Shown here: positions 1-9,000 of the stretch, piece by piece
Layout: each line of letters opens with the position of its first letter
Numbering within the stretch: position 1 is the first letter of the stretch
Assembly (NCBI GenBank): GCA_018066245.1
Contig: JAGHRT010000028.1
Span: 1-41,210 of the forward strand
Source: Candidatus Equimonas faecalis
GTDB lineage: Bacteria; Bacteroidota; Bacteroidia; Bacteroidales; Bacteroidaceae
Length of the DNA stretch: 41,210 bases
Direction: 5' to 3'
The notes under the pieces: generated by a model
The model's input: only the letters and a program-made list of their open reading frames with translations
The model's database searches: none
Told to the model about the DNA's origin: nothing
Translations under genes and position numbers: made by a program

Positions 1-980
1 GGGAAGTCGCAGTCTGCATACTTCTTCAGTAGAGCAGTGGTTGTCTTGTTCAACTCGATGGCAAGATCATCATGCGTCTTGATGGTTGTTATGAGCATCT
101 TTCCACCCTGAACATCGCTACGTTTGAGGTTGTAAACATCAGAGTAACGAAGGGAAGAGTAACAACAGAATAGGAATACATCGCGTACACGCTCTAGATA
201 CTTTTTGTTCTCGGGAATCTCGTAGGTTTCCAGTTGTTCCAGCTCATGCTCATCAAGGAAGATAACCTTCTTTGGTGTCGTTTTGAGTTTTGGGTCAAAG
301 GATTGGTAGTCGCCACAATTGCAATATCCCTTCTCTTGACACCAACGGAAGAACCATTTCAAGTAGCCAAGTTGTTTCTTGACAGTGGAATTGCGCATGT
401 CTTTCTTATCAATGAGGAACTGGACGAACTTGGCGAGATTTGTTTTGTCGTAATCATCAAGCGACAACTTAGCATTGAAGTCCTTGAAGTGATTCTCTAT
501 AGCATTGAACTTCTCGACTGTCCCCCATGTCCACTGATTGATTGTTTCGTTCTCGCTGATGAACTCTCTCATCACATCAGAAGGGCGAGGTCGTTTAGCT
601 TTCTTTTCTTCAGCCTTGGCAGCTTCCTCTTTTGCCGTTTCAGAAATGTGCATCTTGTTGAAAGCATCCTTTACTTGCTCTTTGGTGGGAATTACCTCGG
701 CAAGTTCAAATTTCTTGAAGATGCCACGCATCTCCGCTTCATATTGACGAAGATCGGTGTTGATGTCTGCGGCTGATTGTTTCAGTTTGTTGGTACATCC
801 GTTCTTTACCTGCTGGCGAACGTCGTCCCATTTGTCTGCATCAATACGATAGCCGGTAGCAAAATCTATACGTGTACCTTTATAATTTACGCGCATACGT
901 ATAGGTACATTGTCCACGATAGGGACTCCATTCTTTTTTCTGCTTTCGAGCGAAAAAATGATGTTGTATTTGAGTATCAT
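1..980 (-). CDS. Tyrosine recombinase / integrase (C-terminus cut by window edge)
   Basis: The reading frame starts at the ATG complementary to 978-980 and stays open to the window edge, giving 326 visible residues; the C-terminal part lies outside. The N-terminus (MILKYNIIFSLESRKKNG) is the arm-binding type common in Bacteroidales element integrases, and residues of about 130-215 look like the SAM-like core-binding domain. The catalytic domain begins with box I (SSLRYSDV, catalytic Arg278), followed by the beta-hairpin Lys region (TTIKTHDD). The HxxR and Tyr motifs would be beyond the edge, so activity cannot be judged. The family cuts and rejoins DNA at att sites. A good TTTG/TAATTTTG promoter lies just upstream, and a tRNA-like 3' end sits 150 bases beyond the start, as expected for the end of a tRNA-integrated element. 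Confidence 0.9.
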   Translation of the reverse strand, partial: MILKYNIIFSLESRKKNGVPIVDNVPIRMRVNYKGTRIDFATGYRIDADKWDDVRQQVKNGCTNKLKQSAADINTDLRQYEAEMRGIFKKFELAEVIPTKEQVKDAFNKMHISETAKEEAAKAEEKKAKRPRPSDVMREFISENETINQWTWGTVEKFNAIENHFKDFNAKLSLDDYDKTNLAKFVQFLIDKKDMRNSTVKKQLGYLKWFFRWCQEKGYCNCGDYQSFDPKLKTTPKKVIFLDEHELEQLETYEIPENKKYLERVRDVFLFCCYSSLRYSDVYNLKRSDVQGGKMLITTIKTHDDLAIELNKTTTALLKKYADCDF

Positions 981-1006
981 AGAGTATTATGTTTGAAATT
1001 TACACC

Positions 1007-1038
1007 CAAAATTACACCCAATTTTTGAGATACGCAAA
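1007..1038 (-). promoter_or_regulatory. Bacteroidetes-type promoter for the integrase
   Basis: On the minus strand TTTG (1035-1038) is followed after exactly 20 bases by TAATTTTG (1007-1014). This matches the TTTG-N19/20-TAnnTTTG promoter of Bacteroidetes. The integrase start is about 27 bases downstream of the -7 box. Confidence 0.7.
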
Positions 1039-1130
1039 TAAATCCCATGAAATTTTATGATATTAACATCATTTAAAATATCTATGTTTCAGCGGTTTAT
1101 GCACTCTATGAGAGTGTATGACAACTAATA

Positions 1131-1161
1131 GGGTTCGAATCGTAGTTCCTCTCTCTCCGCC
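1131..1161 (+). other. tRNA-Ser 3'-end-like sequence, probable attachment site
   Basis: GGGTTCGAAT at 1131 and CTCTCTCCGCC ending at 1161 match the T-loop and acceptor end of a bacterial tRNA-Ser, but no complete tRNA precedes them. The T-stem is disturbed by extra bases (CGTAGTT) between the two parts. A terminator-like hairpin follows directly, as after a real tRNA. With the integrase next door, this looks like the chromosomal or element half-site left after integration into a tRNA-Ser gene. The assignment to Ser rests on sequence resemblance only. Confidence 0.5.
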
Positions 1162-1162
1162 T

Positions 1163-1195
1163 CACGAAAGGGAACTTAGCGTTCCCTTTTTCGTG
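1163..1195 (+). terminator. Hairpin with T-run after the tRNA-like 3' end
   Basis: CACGAAAGGGAAC pairs with GTTCCCTTTTTCGTG around a TTAGC loop, with a two-base bulge. The run of T in the 3' arm makes it terminator-like. It fits as the terminator of the tRNA gene whose 3' end is copied at 1131-1161. Confidence 0.6.
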
Positions 1196-1213
1196 TCCCT
1201 AAGGGGAGTTTTT

Positions 1214-1326
1214 ATTAGCCTACCGAGTAGTTTTTCCTATCGGCAGGCTGATTTTTCTTAGTCCGCCGATAGTTTCGGCTCCCGTGGGGATATTGGAAAA
1301 TGAGCAAATGGGAAATTTAGCAAACG
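1214..1326. repeat. Dispersed palindromic repeat (copy 1) plus A/T-rich repeat
   Basis: CTATCGGCAGGCT and AGTCCGCCGATAG (1260-1272) are arms of the family with core AGTCCGCCGATAG, seen at least seven times in the window. From about 1290 there follows 'GAGCAAATGGGAAATTTAGC', which resembles the repeats at 26010-26060 and 30738-30775. The rest of 1196-1316 shows nothing else recognisable. Confidence 0.7.
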
Positions 1327-2696
1327 GGGGTACGCCTGCCTCTCCTTGGAGAGATGAAAGAGGGGCAGCGGAGCGTCAGGAGAATGGCGGCCAGCGTCAG
1401 GATTTCGGCCACGGGCACGGCAATCCAGATGCCGGGGATGCCGAGACGGAGGGGAAGGAGAAGAAAGCAGGGAATGACGAGTACGAAGCCGCGCAGGAGG
1501 GTGAATACAGTGGCCCGGAGCGACTGGCCCACGCTCTGGAGGTAGCCGACGAGGACGACGTTGAGGGTGATGAAGAGCACGCCCGTGCCGTAGTAGGGAA
1601 GGCCCTCTACGCTCAGGGCGAAGGCCTCGGCGTCGGGGTTGAGGAAGATGCGCGTGATGAAGGGGGCGCCGAGGAGGAAAGGAAGGGCTGTCAGCGTGCC
1701 GGCCACCAAGGCCCAGCGCAGCATGAGGCGGCGTGACTCCGTGAGGCGGGCGGCATTGTCGGCACCGTAGGCGAAACTGACGATGGGCTGTCCCGACTGC
1801 ACGATGGCGTTGGCCATCATGAAGACGATGGGGAGGCAGTAGCACGCCACGCTGTAGGCCGCCACGCCGGCCTCGCCCAAGTACGCGATGAACACGAAGT
1901 TGCCCACGATCATCGCGCCGCAGATGGCCACTTCGCCGAGCATGGCGGAGCATCCCATGCGCATCTGGTAGCCGAGGTTGCGCAGGGTGAGAAGAAACGA
2001 TTTGAGCGAGAAGCGCAGGCGGTAGAGGTGGAGGGTCTTCGTGAAGAAGATAAGATAGAAGAGCTGGGCTATGCCCGTGAGCGAGAAAGAGAGCGATGTG
2101 GCCATGGCCGCACCTTCCAGCCCCCAGCCGAAGGGGAAGATGAAGAGCCAGTCGAGGAAGATGTTGAGCGTGGAGGCCACGATGGAGCACGTCATGGCAA
2201 AGCGCGGGCTGCCGTCCAGGCGGACGAGGAAACGGCCCACCATGTCAAGCATAATGAGCGGTTCGCACAGGGCTATCCACCGGAGGTAGCTGCCGGCCAG
2301 CGGAATGAGCGCCTCGCTGCTGCCGAAGAGGCGGCAGGTGGCGGGAAGGTCGGCAAGGATGAGGGCGCTGATGCCGACGGCTACCACGGTGCAGCCCACG
2401 AGGGCCTGCGTTACGTTGATGTTGGCGGCCTTGTGCTTGCCGCGCGACAGGTGGATGCTGGCCACTACGCTGCAACCCACGCCGAACATCAGGGCGATGC
2501 CGGCCATGAGATTGAAGATGGGTGCGGCGATGTTGATGGCCGCCAGAGCATCGCTGCCGCAACCGTGACCCACGAAGGCTCCGTCCGTGATGGTGAGCAC
2601 CACGATGGACAACATGCCGATGAGGGTCGGCACGAACATCTTGCGGAACAACTGAGGTACAGGCTGGTTGGCAAAATCTATGGCATCGCGTCTCAT
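1317..2696 (-). CDS. MATE family multidrug/Na+ efflux transporter
   Basis: The 459-residue product has the usual MATE length and about 12 hydrophobic segments throughout. Its opening, with PVPQLFRKMFVPTLIGMLS and TDGAFVGHGCGSDALAAINIA, is the typical first-helix region of this family. MATE proteins export cationic drugs or metabolites across the inner membrane using Na+ or H+ gradients; the substrate cannot be read from sequence. The start is supported by a strong promoter whose -7 box is only about 22 bases upstream. The last dozen codons (ending SPRRGRRTPVC) run into repeat-like DNA with a small CTCTCC/GGAGAG palindrome, so the extreme C-terminus may have been altered by repeat insertion. 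The gene appears monocistronic. Confidence 0.92.
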   Translation of the reverse strand: MRRDAIDFANQPVPQLFRKMFVPTLIGMLSIVVLTITDGAFVGHGCGSDALAAINIAAPIFNLMAGIALMFGVGCSVVASIHLSRGKHKAANINVTQALVGCTVVAVGISALILADLPATCRLFGSSEALIPLAGSYLRWIALCEPLIMLDMVGRFLVRLDGSPRFAMTCSIVASTLNIFLDWLFIFPFGWGLEGAAMATSLSFSLTGIAQLFYLIFFTKTLHLYRLRFSLKSFLLTLRNLGYQMRMGCSAMLGEVAICGAMIVGNFVFIAYLGEAGVAAYSVACYCLPIVFMMANAIVQSGQPIVSFAYGADNAARLTESRRLMLRWALVAGTLTALPFLLGAPFITRIFLNPDAEAFALSVEGLPYYGTGVLFITLNVVLVGYLQSVGQSLRATVFTLLRGFVLVIPCFLLLPLRLGIPGIWIAVPVAEILTLAAILLTLRCPSFISPRRGRRTPVC

Positions 2697-2717
2697 ACGT
2701 TCTTAGGTAATAAGTCG

Positions 2718-2749
2718 CAAATTTAGGACATTCTGGCGAAACGGCCAAA
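2718..2749 (-). promoter_or_regulatory. Bacteroidetes-type promoter for the MATE gene
   Basis: TTTG (complement of 2746-2749), 20 bases, then TAAATTTG (complement of 2718-2725): a perfect match to the TTTG-N20-TAnnTTTG pattern. The leader would be very short, about 15 bases. Confidence 0.75.
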
Positions 2750-2833
2750 TAACGACGGCTTTTTTTGGCGGCGGCAGGCATTTTTATCGGCCGTAGGCAA
2801 GACGGGGTGTTTGCGCCGCCGTGCGCTTCTTTA

Positions 2834-2903
2834 TGGGAGCGTAAAAACAAGTCCGCCGACAGTTTTTGCTATCGGCGGACTTTTTCTGACTATCGGCGGA
2901 CTA
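2834..2903. repeat. Dispersed palindromic repeat (copy 2), three arms
   Basis: AGTCCGCCGACAG, then CTATCGGCGGACT, then a second CTATCGGCGGACT lie within 55 bases. It is preceded by GGGAGCGTAAAAACAAG, which recurs before copy 3 at 9634. The right-hand arm supplies the stop codon of the small gene at 2901-3062. Confidence 0.8.
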
Positions 2904-3062
2904 ATCGTCCATGCTGTCCCAAATGGGGCTGATGTCCTGACGGCGGGTCTTGTCGTCGTCATCGACGTCTTCGCCTGGGTCGTATGGCACACTCTTATCA
3001 AGCAGGAGGCTTTCGCCGTGCAGGGTGATATAGAAACTTAAAGGACTGATATACTTCTTCAT
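2901..3062 (-). CDS. Small peptide gene coupled to the M60 peptidase (53 aa)
   Basis: ATG at 3060-3062 overlaps the TGA of the M60 gene (3059-3061) as ATGA, so translation is probably coupled. The 53-residue product begins MKKYISPLSFYITLHGESLL and has an acidic middle (GEDVDDDDK), then TRRQ, then PIWDSMDD. It has no signal peptide or membrane segment. It resembles the two small proteins at 14430-14612 and 20590-20778: MKK-Y-x-x-P-like start, leucine pair near residue 20, D-x-K motif, Trp near the end. Each of the three sits directly after a large secreted protein. No known family is recognised. The stop codon TAG lies at the edge of a dispersed palindromic repeat, so the original C-terminus could have been different. 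Confidence 0.75.
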   Translation of the reverse strand: MKKYISPLSFYITLHGESLLLDKSVPYDPGEDVDDDDKTRRQDISPIWDSMDD

Positions 3063-6000
3063 CGTACAATCATCTTTTTACCGTTGATAATGTAAGTCTG
3101 TCCGCGCTGGAGGGTGAGTGCTCCATTCTCCTTGGCGGGAGCGAGCTGACGGCCACTGAGGTCGTAGGCGGGCAGGGACTCGTGGGCTGCGGCGGGCGTG
3201 CTGTCAATGCCTACGGTGGCGTCTTCCAGACTGAAGCTGAGGCTCTTGACGGAGGCGGCGGGAGCGTCGATGTAGCCTCGGAAGGCGGTTACCTTTCCGG
3301 CGTCGGTGGTGATGCCGAACTTGGTGCCGTCGCCGTTGAGCTTGTAGTGGCCTGCGCCCACGGTGCCGTTCTGGAAGGAGCCCACGCTGTTGGCGTCATC
3401 GGCGGGGGTGCCGGTGAGGTAGCTGTCCTCGGGCACGTTGATATTCCACGGCGTGTCGTCGGGGCAATCTACGAGGCAGAACTCACCCGGCTCTGTGGCG
3501 TCCGTCTCCGTGAAGGTCAGTGCCGTCTCGCCCACGTTGGAGAGCACGTAAATCTTGGAGCCTTCGGGCAGGAGGTCGGCGGTGATGCTGAAGGGCATAC
3601 ATACGGAGTTGAGGCCGGCGGTGTTGGTACGCTCGTAGTGGGCTTCGTTGGCCACGAAGTCCTCGGGAGCGTAGTAGTCCTTCTTGTCGGTGAGCACGAT
3701 GTGGGGGGCCTCCCATTCGCCGTTCACCTTATATATCGTATTCACGCGGTCCTGGAAGGCGGCGGGCAGGCTGTTCGTGTTGGCGGCGTCGATGCGGAGG
3801 ATGGCGTTCTCGGAAGTGGCGGGGAAGTCCTTGCCGTTATTGGCGGTGTAGGGGATGTTGGCGTTAATCTGGGTGTCGCTGGCCTGATAGGTCTGGTGGT
3901 CGGCGGCGGTGCCGTTGTAGAGTTCCACGGCGCAGGTGGCCACGCCGGGCTTGGCCAGCGGGAGGTTGGTCTGGTCGGCGAGGGCGGCTACGAGGGTGTA
4001 GGTGCCGTTCTGCAAATTGGTGGCGATGTCGGAGGGAACGAAGAAGTCGCGGGTGTTGGCCAGATAGATGAGGTTGCCGTCGGCATCGTAAATCTTGATA
4101 CCTACGAGGCCGTCGCCCGTGACGTGGACGGTCTTACCCGTCTGCGTGAAGTTCTGCTTGGAGAGGTCTTTGAGCGTCAGCGTGGCGTTCTCGGTGCCGA
4201 TGGTGTAGTCGATGTTGTTGGCGGTGTTCTTACCCGTGAAGTCGGTGAACTGGCCCATATCGCCCATCTTGTCGATGTCCCAATAGCGCACTTTCTCCTG
4301 TCCGGCCACAGAGGGGTCGAGCTGTGCTACGGGACTGTCGGGGCTGACGGTCTGCGTCTCGATGCGGTCTTCCATAAAGAGGATGTTGGGGGCCTTGTTG
4401 GGCATGTCCTTCATGTACTGGATGAACTCGTTCATATAGGCCACGTCCTCGGGAACGTTCTTGCTGGGCACCTTCATGTAGTAGCCGCCGTAGTCGCCCA
4501 CGTAGAGGATGTGGTTGGCCTTTGCTGTAGCGTTGTCGTCCTCATCGCGGTGGGAGAACACGTCCTCGTAGTACTTGAACATGCCGTAGGCCGCGAAGAA
4601 CTCGGAGAGGTCGGTTTGTGTTACCTCAGCGCAGGCCTTGGCGAGTTTCAGGTAGTCGTTGTAGTAATAGGTGGGGTTGGCAACGCTGCTGCCCTTCTGA
4701 ATGCCACCGTTTTCACGCAGCCAGTCATAGACGCGGGACATGAAACCGGGGTGGTGGCCCAGCACCTCGAAGTAGAGATAGAGGTGGTAGAGCATCTGGT
4801 TGGCTACGTGGAGGGAGTAGTCATAGTAGGGGTCGGCATAGCGCATACAATCTATCCACGTCCAGCCCCGCTTGTCGCCGAGGGTGTAGTTGAACATCTC
4901 CATGAGAGCCTTGCCGCCTTCGCCGCGGCTGTAGTTCAGACCCCACTCGTAGGAAACCATCTGCGAGAGGCCGTTGTTGCTGATTTCGGTCATGCCGGCG
5001 CAGTTGATGGGGCCGGAGTGGCCGTGGCCTTCCTCATGGAGGATTTCCCACACGTTGCCATGATAGAAATTATCATAGTTAAATAGGTAGCCGGAGGTAA
5101 TGGAGGGGTGGTTGGAACCGCCGTAGCCGCCCCAGTTGGGAGCGCCGCTGTAGGAGTGGCGGGGGTTGATGACGGGGCGGTAGCGGCCGTCCCACTGGCC
5201 GTCGTGGCCTATATGCTTCTGTAAGCCTTCGAAGCAGAAGTCCCAGCCCTTCATGATGCGCACGGGGTCGGTAGCGCTGCGCACGTTGTCGGCGAGGAGG
5301 TTGAGCACGGTGGAGTGGCCCTTGACGTGGAGGAAGGTGTCCTCAAAGGCGTGCTTGGTGAGCCATGCCCAGTCGGCGTTGGTCATGCCGCGGTGCATGT
5401 CCCAGCAACCGTTGGCGCGGCCACCCTCGATGTGAACCTTAATGGCGGGGTAGTTGCTCAGGTATTTCTCGGTGTTGTTCAGCGTGTAGTCGATGAAGAG
5501 CTCGCCGTCGCCGGTGCTCATCCAGGCGTTCACGCCCTTGTGGAGGTCGATGCGAGCTGCGGCGCGCACGTTGGTGTCGTAGGTGAGCTGGAGGCCGATG
5601 GTGGCGTCGGCATCGTGGGGATCGTCATTGACATATATATATACTACGTCGCCGGTCTTCACGGTGATGCCCGTGGGGTTGATAAGCTCGGCGAAGGCAC
5701 CGGTGCCGGTGATGTCGTCCCACTCGGTATTCTTGCTGTAGCACTCGAAGGTGGAGATGCGGAAGAACTTCTCCCACTTGTTATGCGTGGCACTGGCAGT
5801 GGTCCACGTGTCGTTCTTCACGCGCAGGGCCATCTGTTGCAGGGGGGCGGGGATGCCGTCGGCGGTCATGGTCGAGGTGAGGGCCTCGTCGGTGGCGTTG
5901 GCGTAGGTGTCGCGCAGCTGGGTGCAGGCGTAGTCGGAGAAGTACTTCTGCAACTTGCCGTTGATCGTCGTGGCGTTGGTGTTCACGTTGTCAATGGCTT

Positions 6001-9000
6001 GCTTTTCTTGCAGGTAGTCCTGATATTCCTGTGCGATGGCGGCAAGGTCGTCCTCGGAAAGCTCCACTTCCTGCAAGTACCACTTACTGGCATCAGCAGT
6101 ATAAGTCCATGTAACCACCCAGTAGCTCTGCGAGCTGGCCAGATGCAGCCCCCAGTCGTTACTGGATGAGCGGTAGAATCCATAGACTGGCATATTCCAG
6201 TCATCTTCGCCGCTTTCGTTTACTAAGAATCTCTTGGCTGAATTCACATTGTCGCTTGTGCCAAATTGTGTGGAACGTTCGGTTACATCAGTGATGTAGT
6301 GTCCCGTCAGTACATTCTTAAAGGTATAGCCATTGGTGGCATCGCCCGTGATTTGCCAGATAAGTGAGTTCTGGTTGGCCACCTTGGCGACCTCGTAGCC
6401 CCATACCTTGCCGTCGGACGTATAGGCTTCGGTCATATAGCGATTGGCGTGATAAGTGTTCAACAGACGATAGTAATGTCCGCTCTGTAGCCTTGAGCAG
6501 GCCGAGAGCCCTTTAATGCGCGTCTTGACCTCGGCGAGCGTTATCTCGCTGGTGGGCACTTCCTCGAAGACCCATTGCGAGCCGGGGTCGTCGCCCATGC
6601 TCCAGCCCACGACGTTGTCAATGTTCGTGTTGGTGTTCAGGTTCTTGTTGCCGTCGCCGCTGGCGTTCTCGCTGATGCCGTAGTAGTGGTTGGTGGCATC
6701 CTTGCTGATGAAGTAGGTCTTCACGGCTGCCGTCGTGGCCTGCGCTACATTGTTCTGGTTGGGGAACTGGATATAGTGGCCCGTGTTCACGTTGCGCAGG
6801 CTGTAGGTGGCGTTGTCGCTGTTGGCCGTAACCACCCACATCTGGGCGTAGTCCTTAGTGCCCTTCACGTTGATGGTGCCCACGGTGTTGTTCATCCTTT
6901 CCGTCATCATCCAGCCGGCGTGGCGCACGGAGTAGATGCGATAGACCTTGTCGGCCTGCACGGTAACGCCTGCGGGGTTGCCGCTGGTCTGTTGGCCCTG
7001 CACATAGCGCACAGCAATTTGCGTGCCGTTGATTTCGATGATGGCCGTGTAGTCCGTGATGCTGGCGGCCGTAATGTTGTTCTTCGAGAGGTTGGCTGCG
7101 GCCACTACCTCATCGCCGCTGTGGAACGTGTCGCCGCCGATGGTGATGCTCGGCGTACTGCCACTGGGAGCGCCCGTGATGGAGAGCGTGTAGGTGGCGA
7201 GGGCCGTGAAAGTAACCTGCGATCCGGCGGCGCCGATGTTGTTGGGGCTGGCCCACGTGCTGAAGTAGCTGTCGCGGTTGTTGGCGTAGGAGTTATTGGT
7301 GGTGCCGTGGAGTTTCAGGTAGTTCTTGCCGCTGTTGATGACGAGGTCGAGGCGTGCGCCGGCCTCGTCGGGGTTAGTGGTGACGCCGGCGTGGGTCTTG
7401 TCATTGGGGCTGGCGCTGGTGCCGAAGGAGAGGTACTTATTGGCTTCCTTGTTGAAGAACGTGAAGCCGTCCAGCCAGTTACCGCCCACGGTGAAGGCTA
7501 TCTTGCGGCCGGCAGCGTTGCCCAGGGGGAAGGCGGTGCCGTTCCACGAGGTGGTCTTGCCGTTCAGCACGATGCTGTAGTCCTTGCCCGTTTCAAAGGG
7601 CACGGCGCTGGTGTAGGTGGTGATGATGTTCACCTCGGTGTCGGTGGCGCCAAGAGTTTCGGGAAGGCCTTCCAGCACGCTGACGTACTCCGGCATGGCG
7701 GGCAAGGTGTAGGTGGGAGCCTCGCCTACTGTCTCGTTCTGTACGGTCGTACTGCTGATGAGTTCGCCGTCGGTGTAGAGATTGTAGGTTACGTCTATGG
7801 TGGTAGGTTCTACGGGCGTGCCTATCGTATAGTTTGCCGTGATGGCGGCCACGGGTACGATGTCGCCGTGCTCATTGAAGAAATAGAAGTTTCCGCTGGG
7901 CACATTGAAGGTCCAGCTTCCTTCTGTCGTTACCTTCTCAAAGGTAGCCACTGCCACGAAATTCATATCCTCACCGCTGTCGCCGATGAAACTTACCAGC
8001 GAGGCCTGCCGGTTGCCGTTGGCCAACACGGGAGGCTCTGCCGTGAGGCCCATGTCTTCGGCAAACCAAGTCATCGTCTCGCCGAAGTCGAGGCGTATAT
8101 CGCTAAGGCTCTGTATGGTGCTTCCTGCTGCGGGTGTGAGAGTTACAGGCAGGGCAACGGGCGTGATGGCGGTGTAGTTCACCACAAGCTGGTTGCCCGA
8201 GATGCTGGCCTCTCCGTGATAGCCCGGTACGGGGTTTACGGTGATGTCTTCCAAGGTGAGGGCGGCATTCTCAATGGCTGCGCCGTTCTCGTACTCCTGC
8301 TCGCCCACGCTGACGGTGGCTACTGCCAGAAGGTCGGAAGGCAGGCCGATCATGCTCACCGTGTAGCCTTGTTCCTCCACGGTGATGGCAGCCAACTGGA
8401 AGGTGGAGCCGTTGTCGTTGTCGCCCCAGCGCTTGATGGCGCCGCTCTGGTAATTATAGTAATCTCCCGTGGTCTTCACGCAGAAGCCGTCGTTGGGATT
8501 CACGCGGCTCGGGCAGAGCGTCACGCGGTTGTCCGTCGTGCCCAGCGTGCAGGGGTTATCGTCGGAAATGCAGTAGCTGGCGCCGGCCAGCTTGTTTACG
8601 ATTTTGAAACCGTCGATGAGGCTGCCCACGAAGCCCCAGGCCCATGCGGCCGTGTCCTCATGGCCTTCATGCACGAAGCCCAAGGCTCCCCCATTGTTGT
8701 ATATCCAGCGCTTCTCAGTCCCATTGCTGTGGATACTTAGGGCATACCACTGTGTGATGTCGTTGTAGGAGTTAGCGGCGCTGAAGGGCAGGTTGGGCGT
8801 GCAGGCCACGTCCACTACATTGTCGCCGTCAGAGACCACGGTCTGGTTGGCGTTGTACGACAAGGTGGCAAACGCCTTGGCAGGTGGGGCAGACACGGTA
8901 TTGCCCACGGGTTCCATCACCTCTTCCCTGCACCATTCGCGGGTGCCTATCTTGTAGATGTAAGTTACCTTGGCACGCTGTACGCTGGCATCCACAAAGT

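Noticed and set aside
234..776. Open frame on the plus strand opposite the integrase
   Set aside because: The minus-strand frame encodes a recognisable integrase with the box I Arg motif; the plus-strand product has no family features.
3182..5086. Long open frame (634 codons) antisense to the M60 gene, and others like it at 6575-8740 and 5315-6169
   Set aside because: They lie wholly opposite a well-supported gene with clear motifs. Their products are Val/Gly/Ala-rich and of low complexity, as expected from GC-rich antisense reading, and no family is seen.
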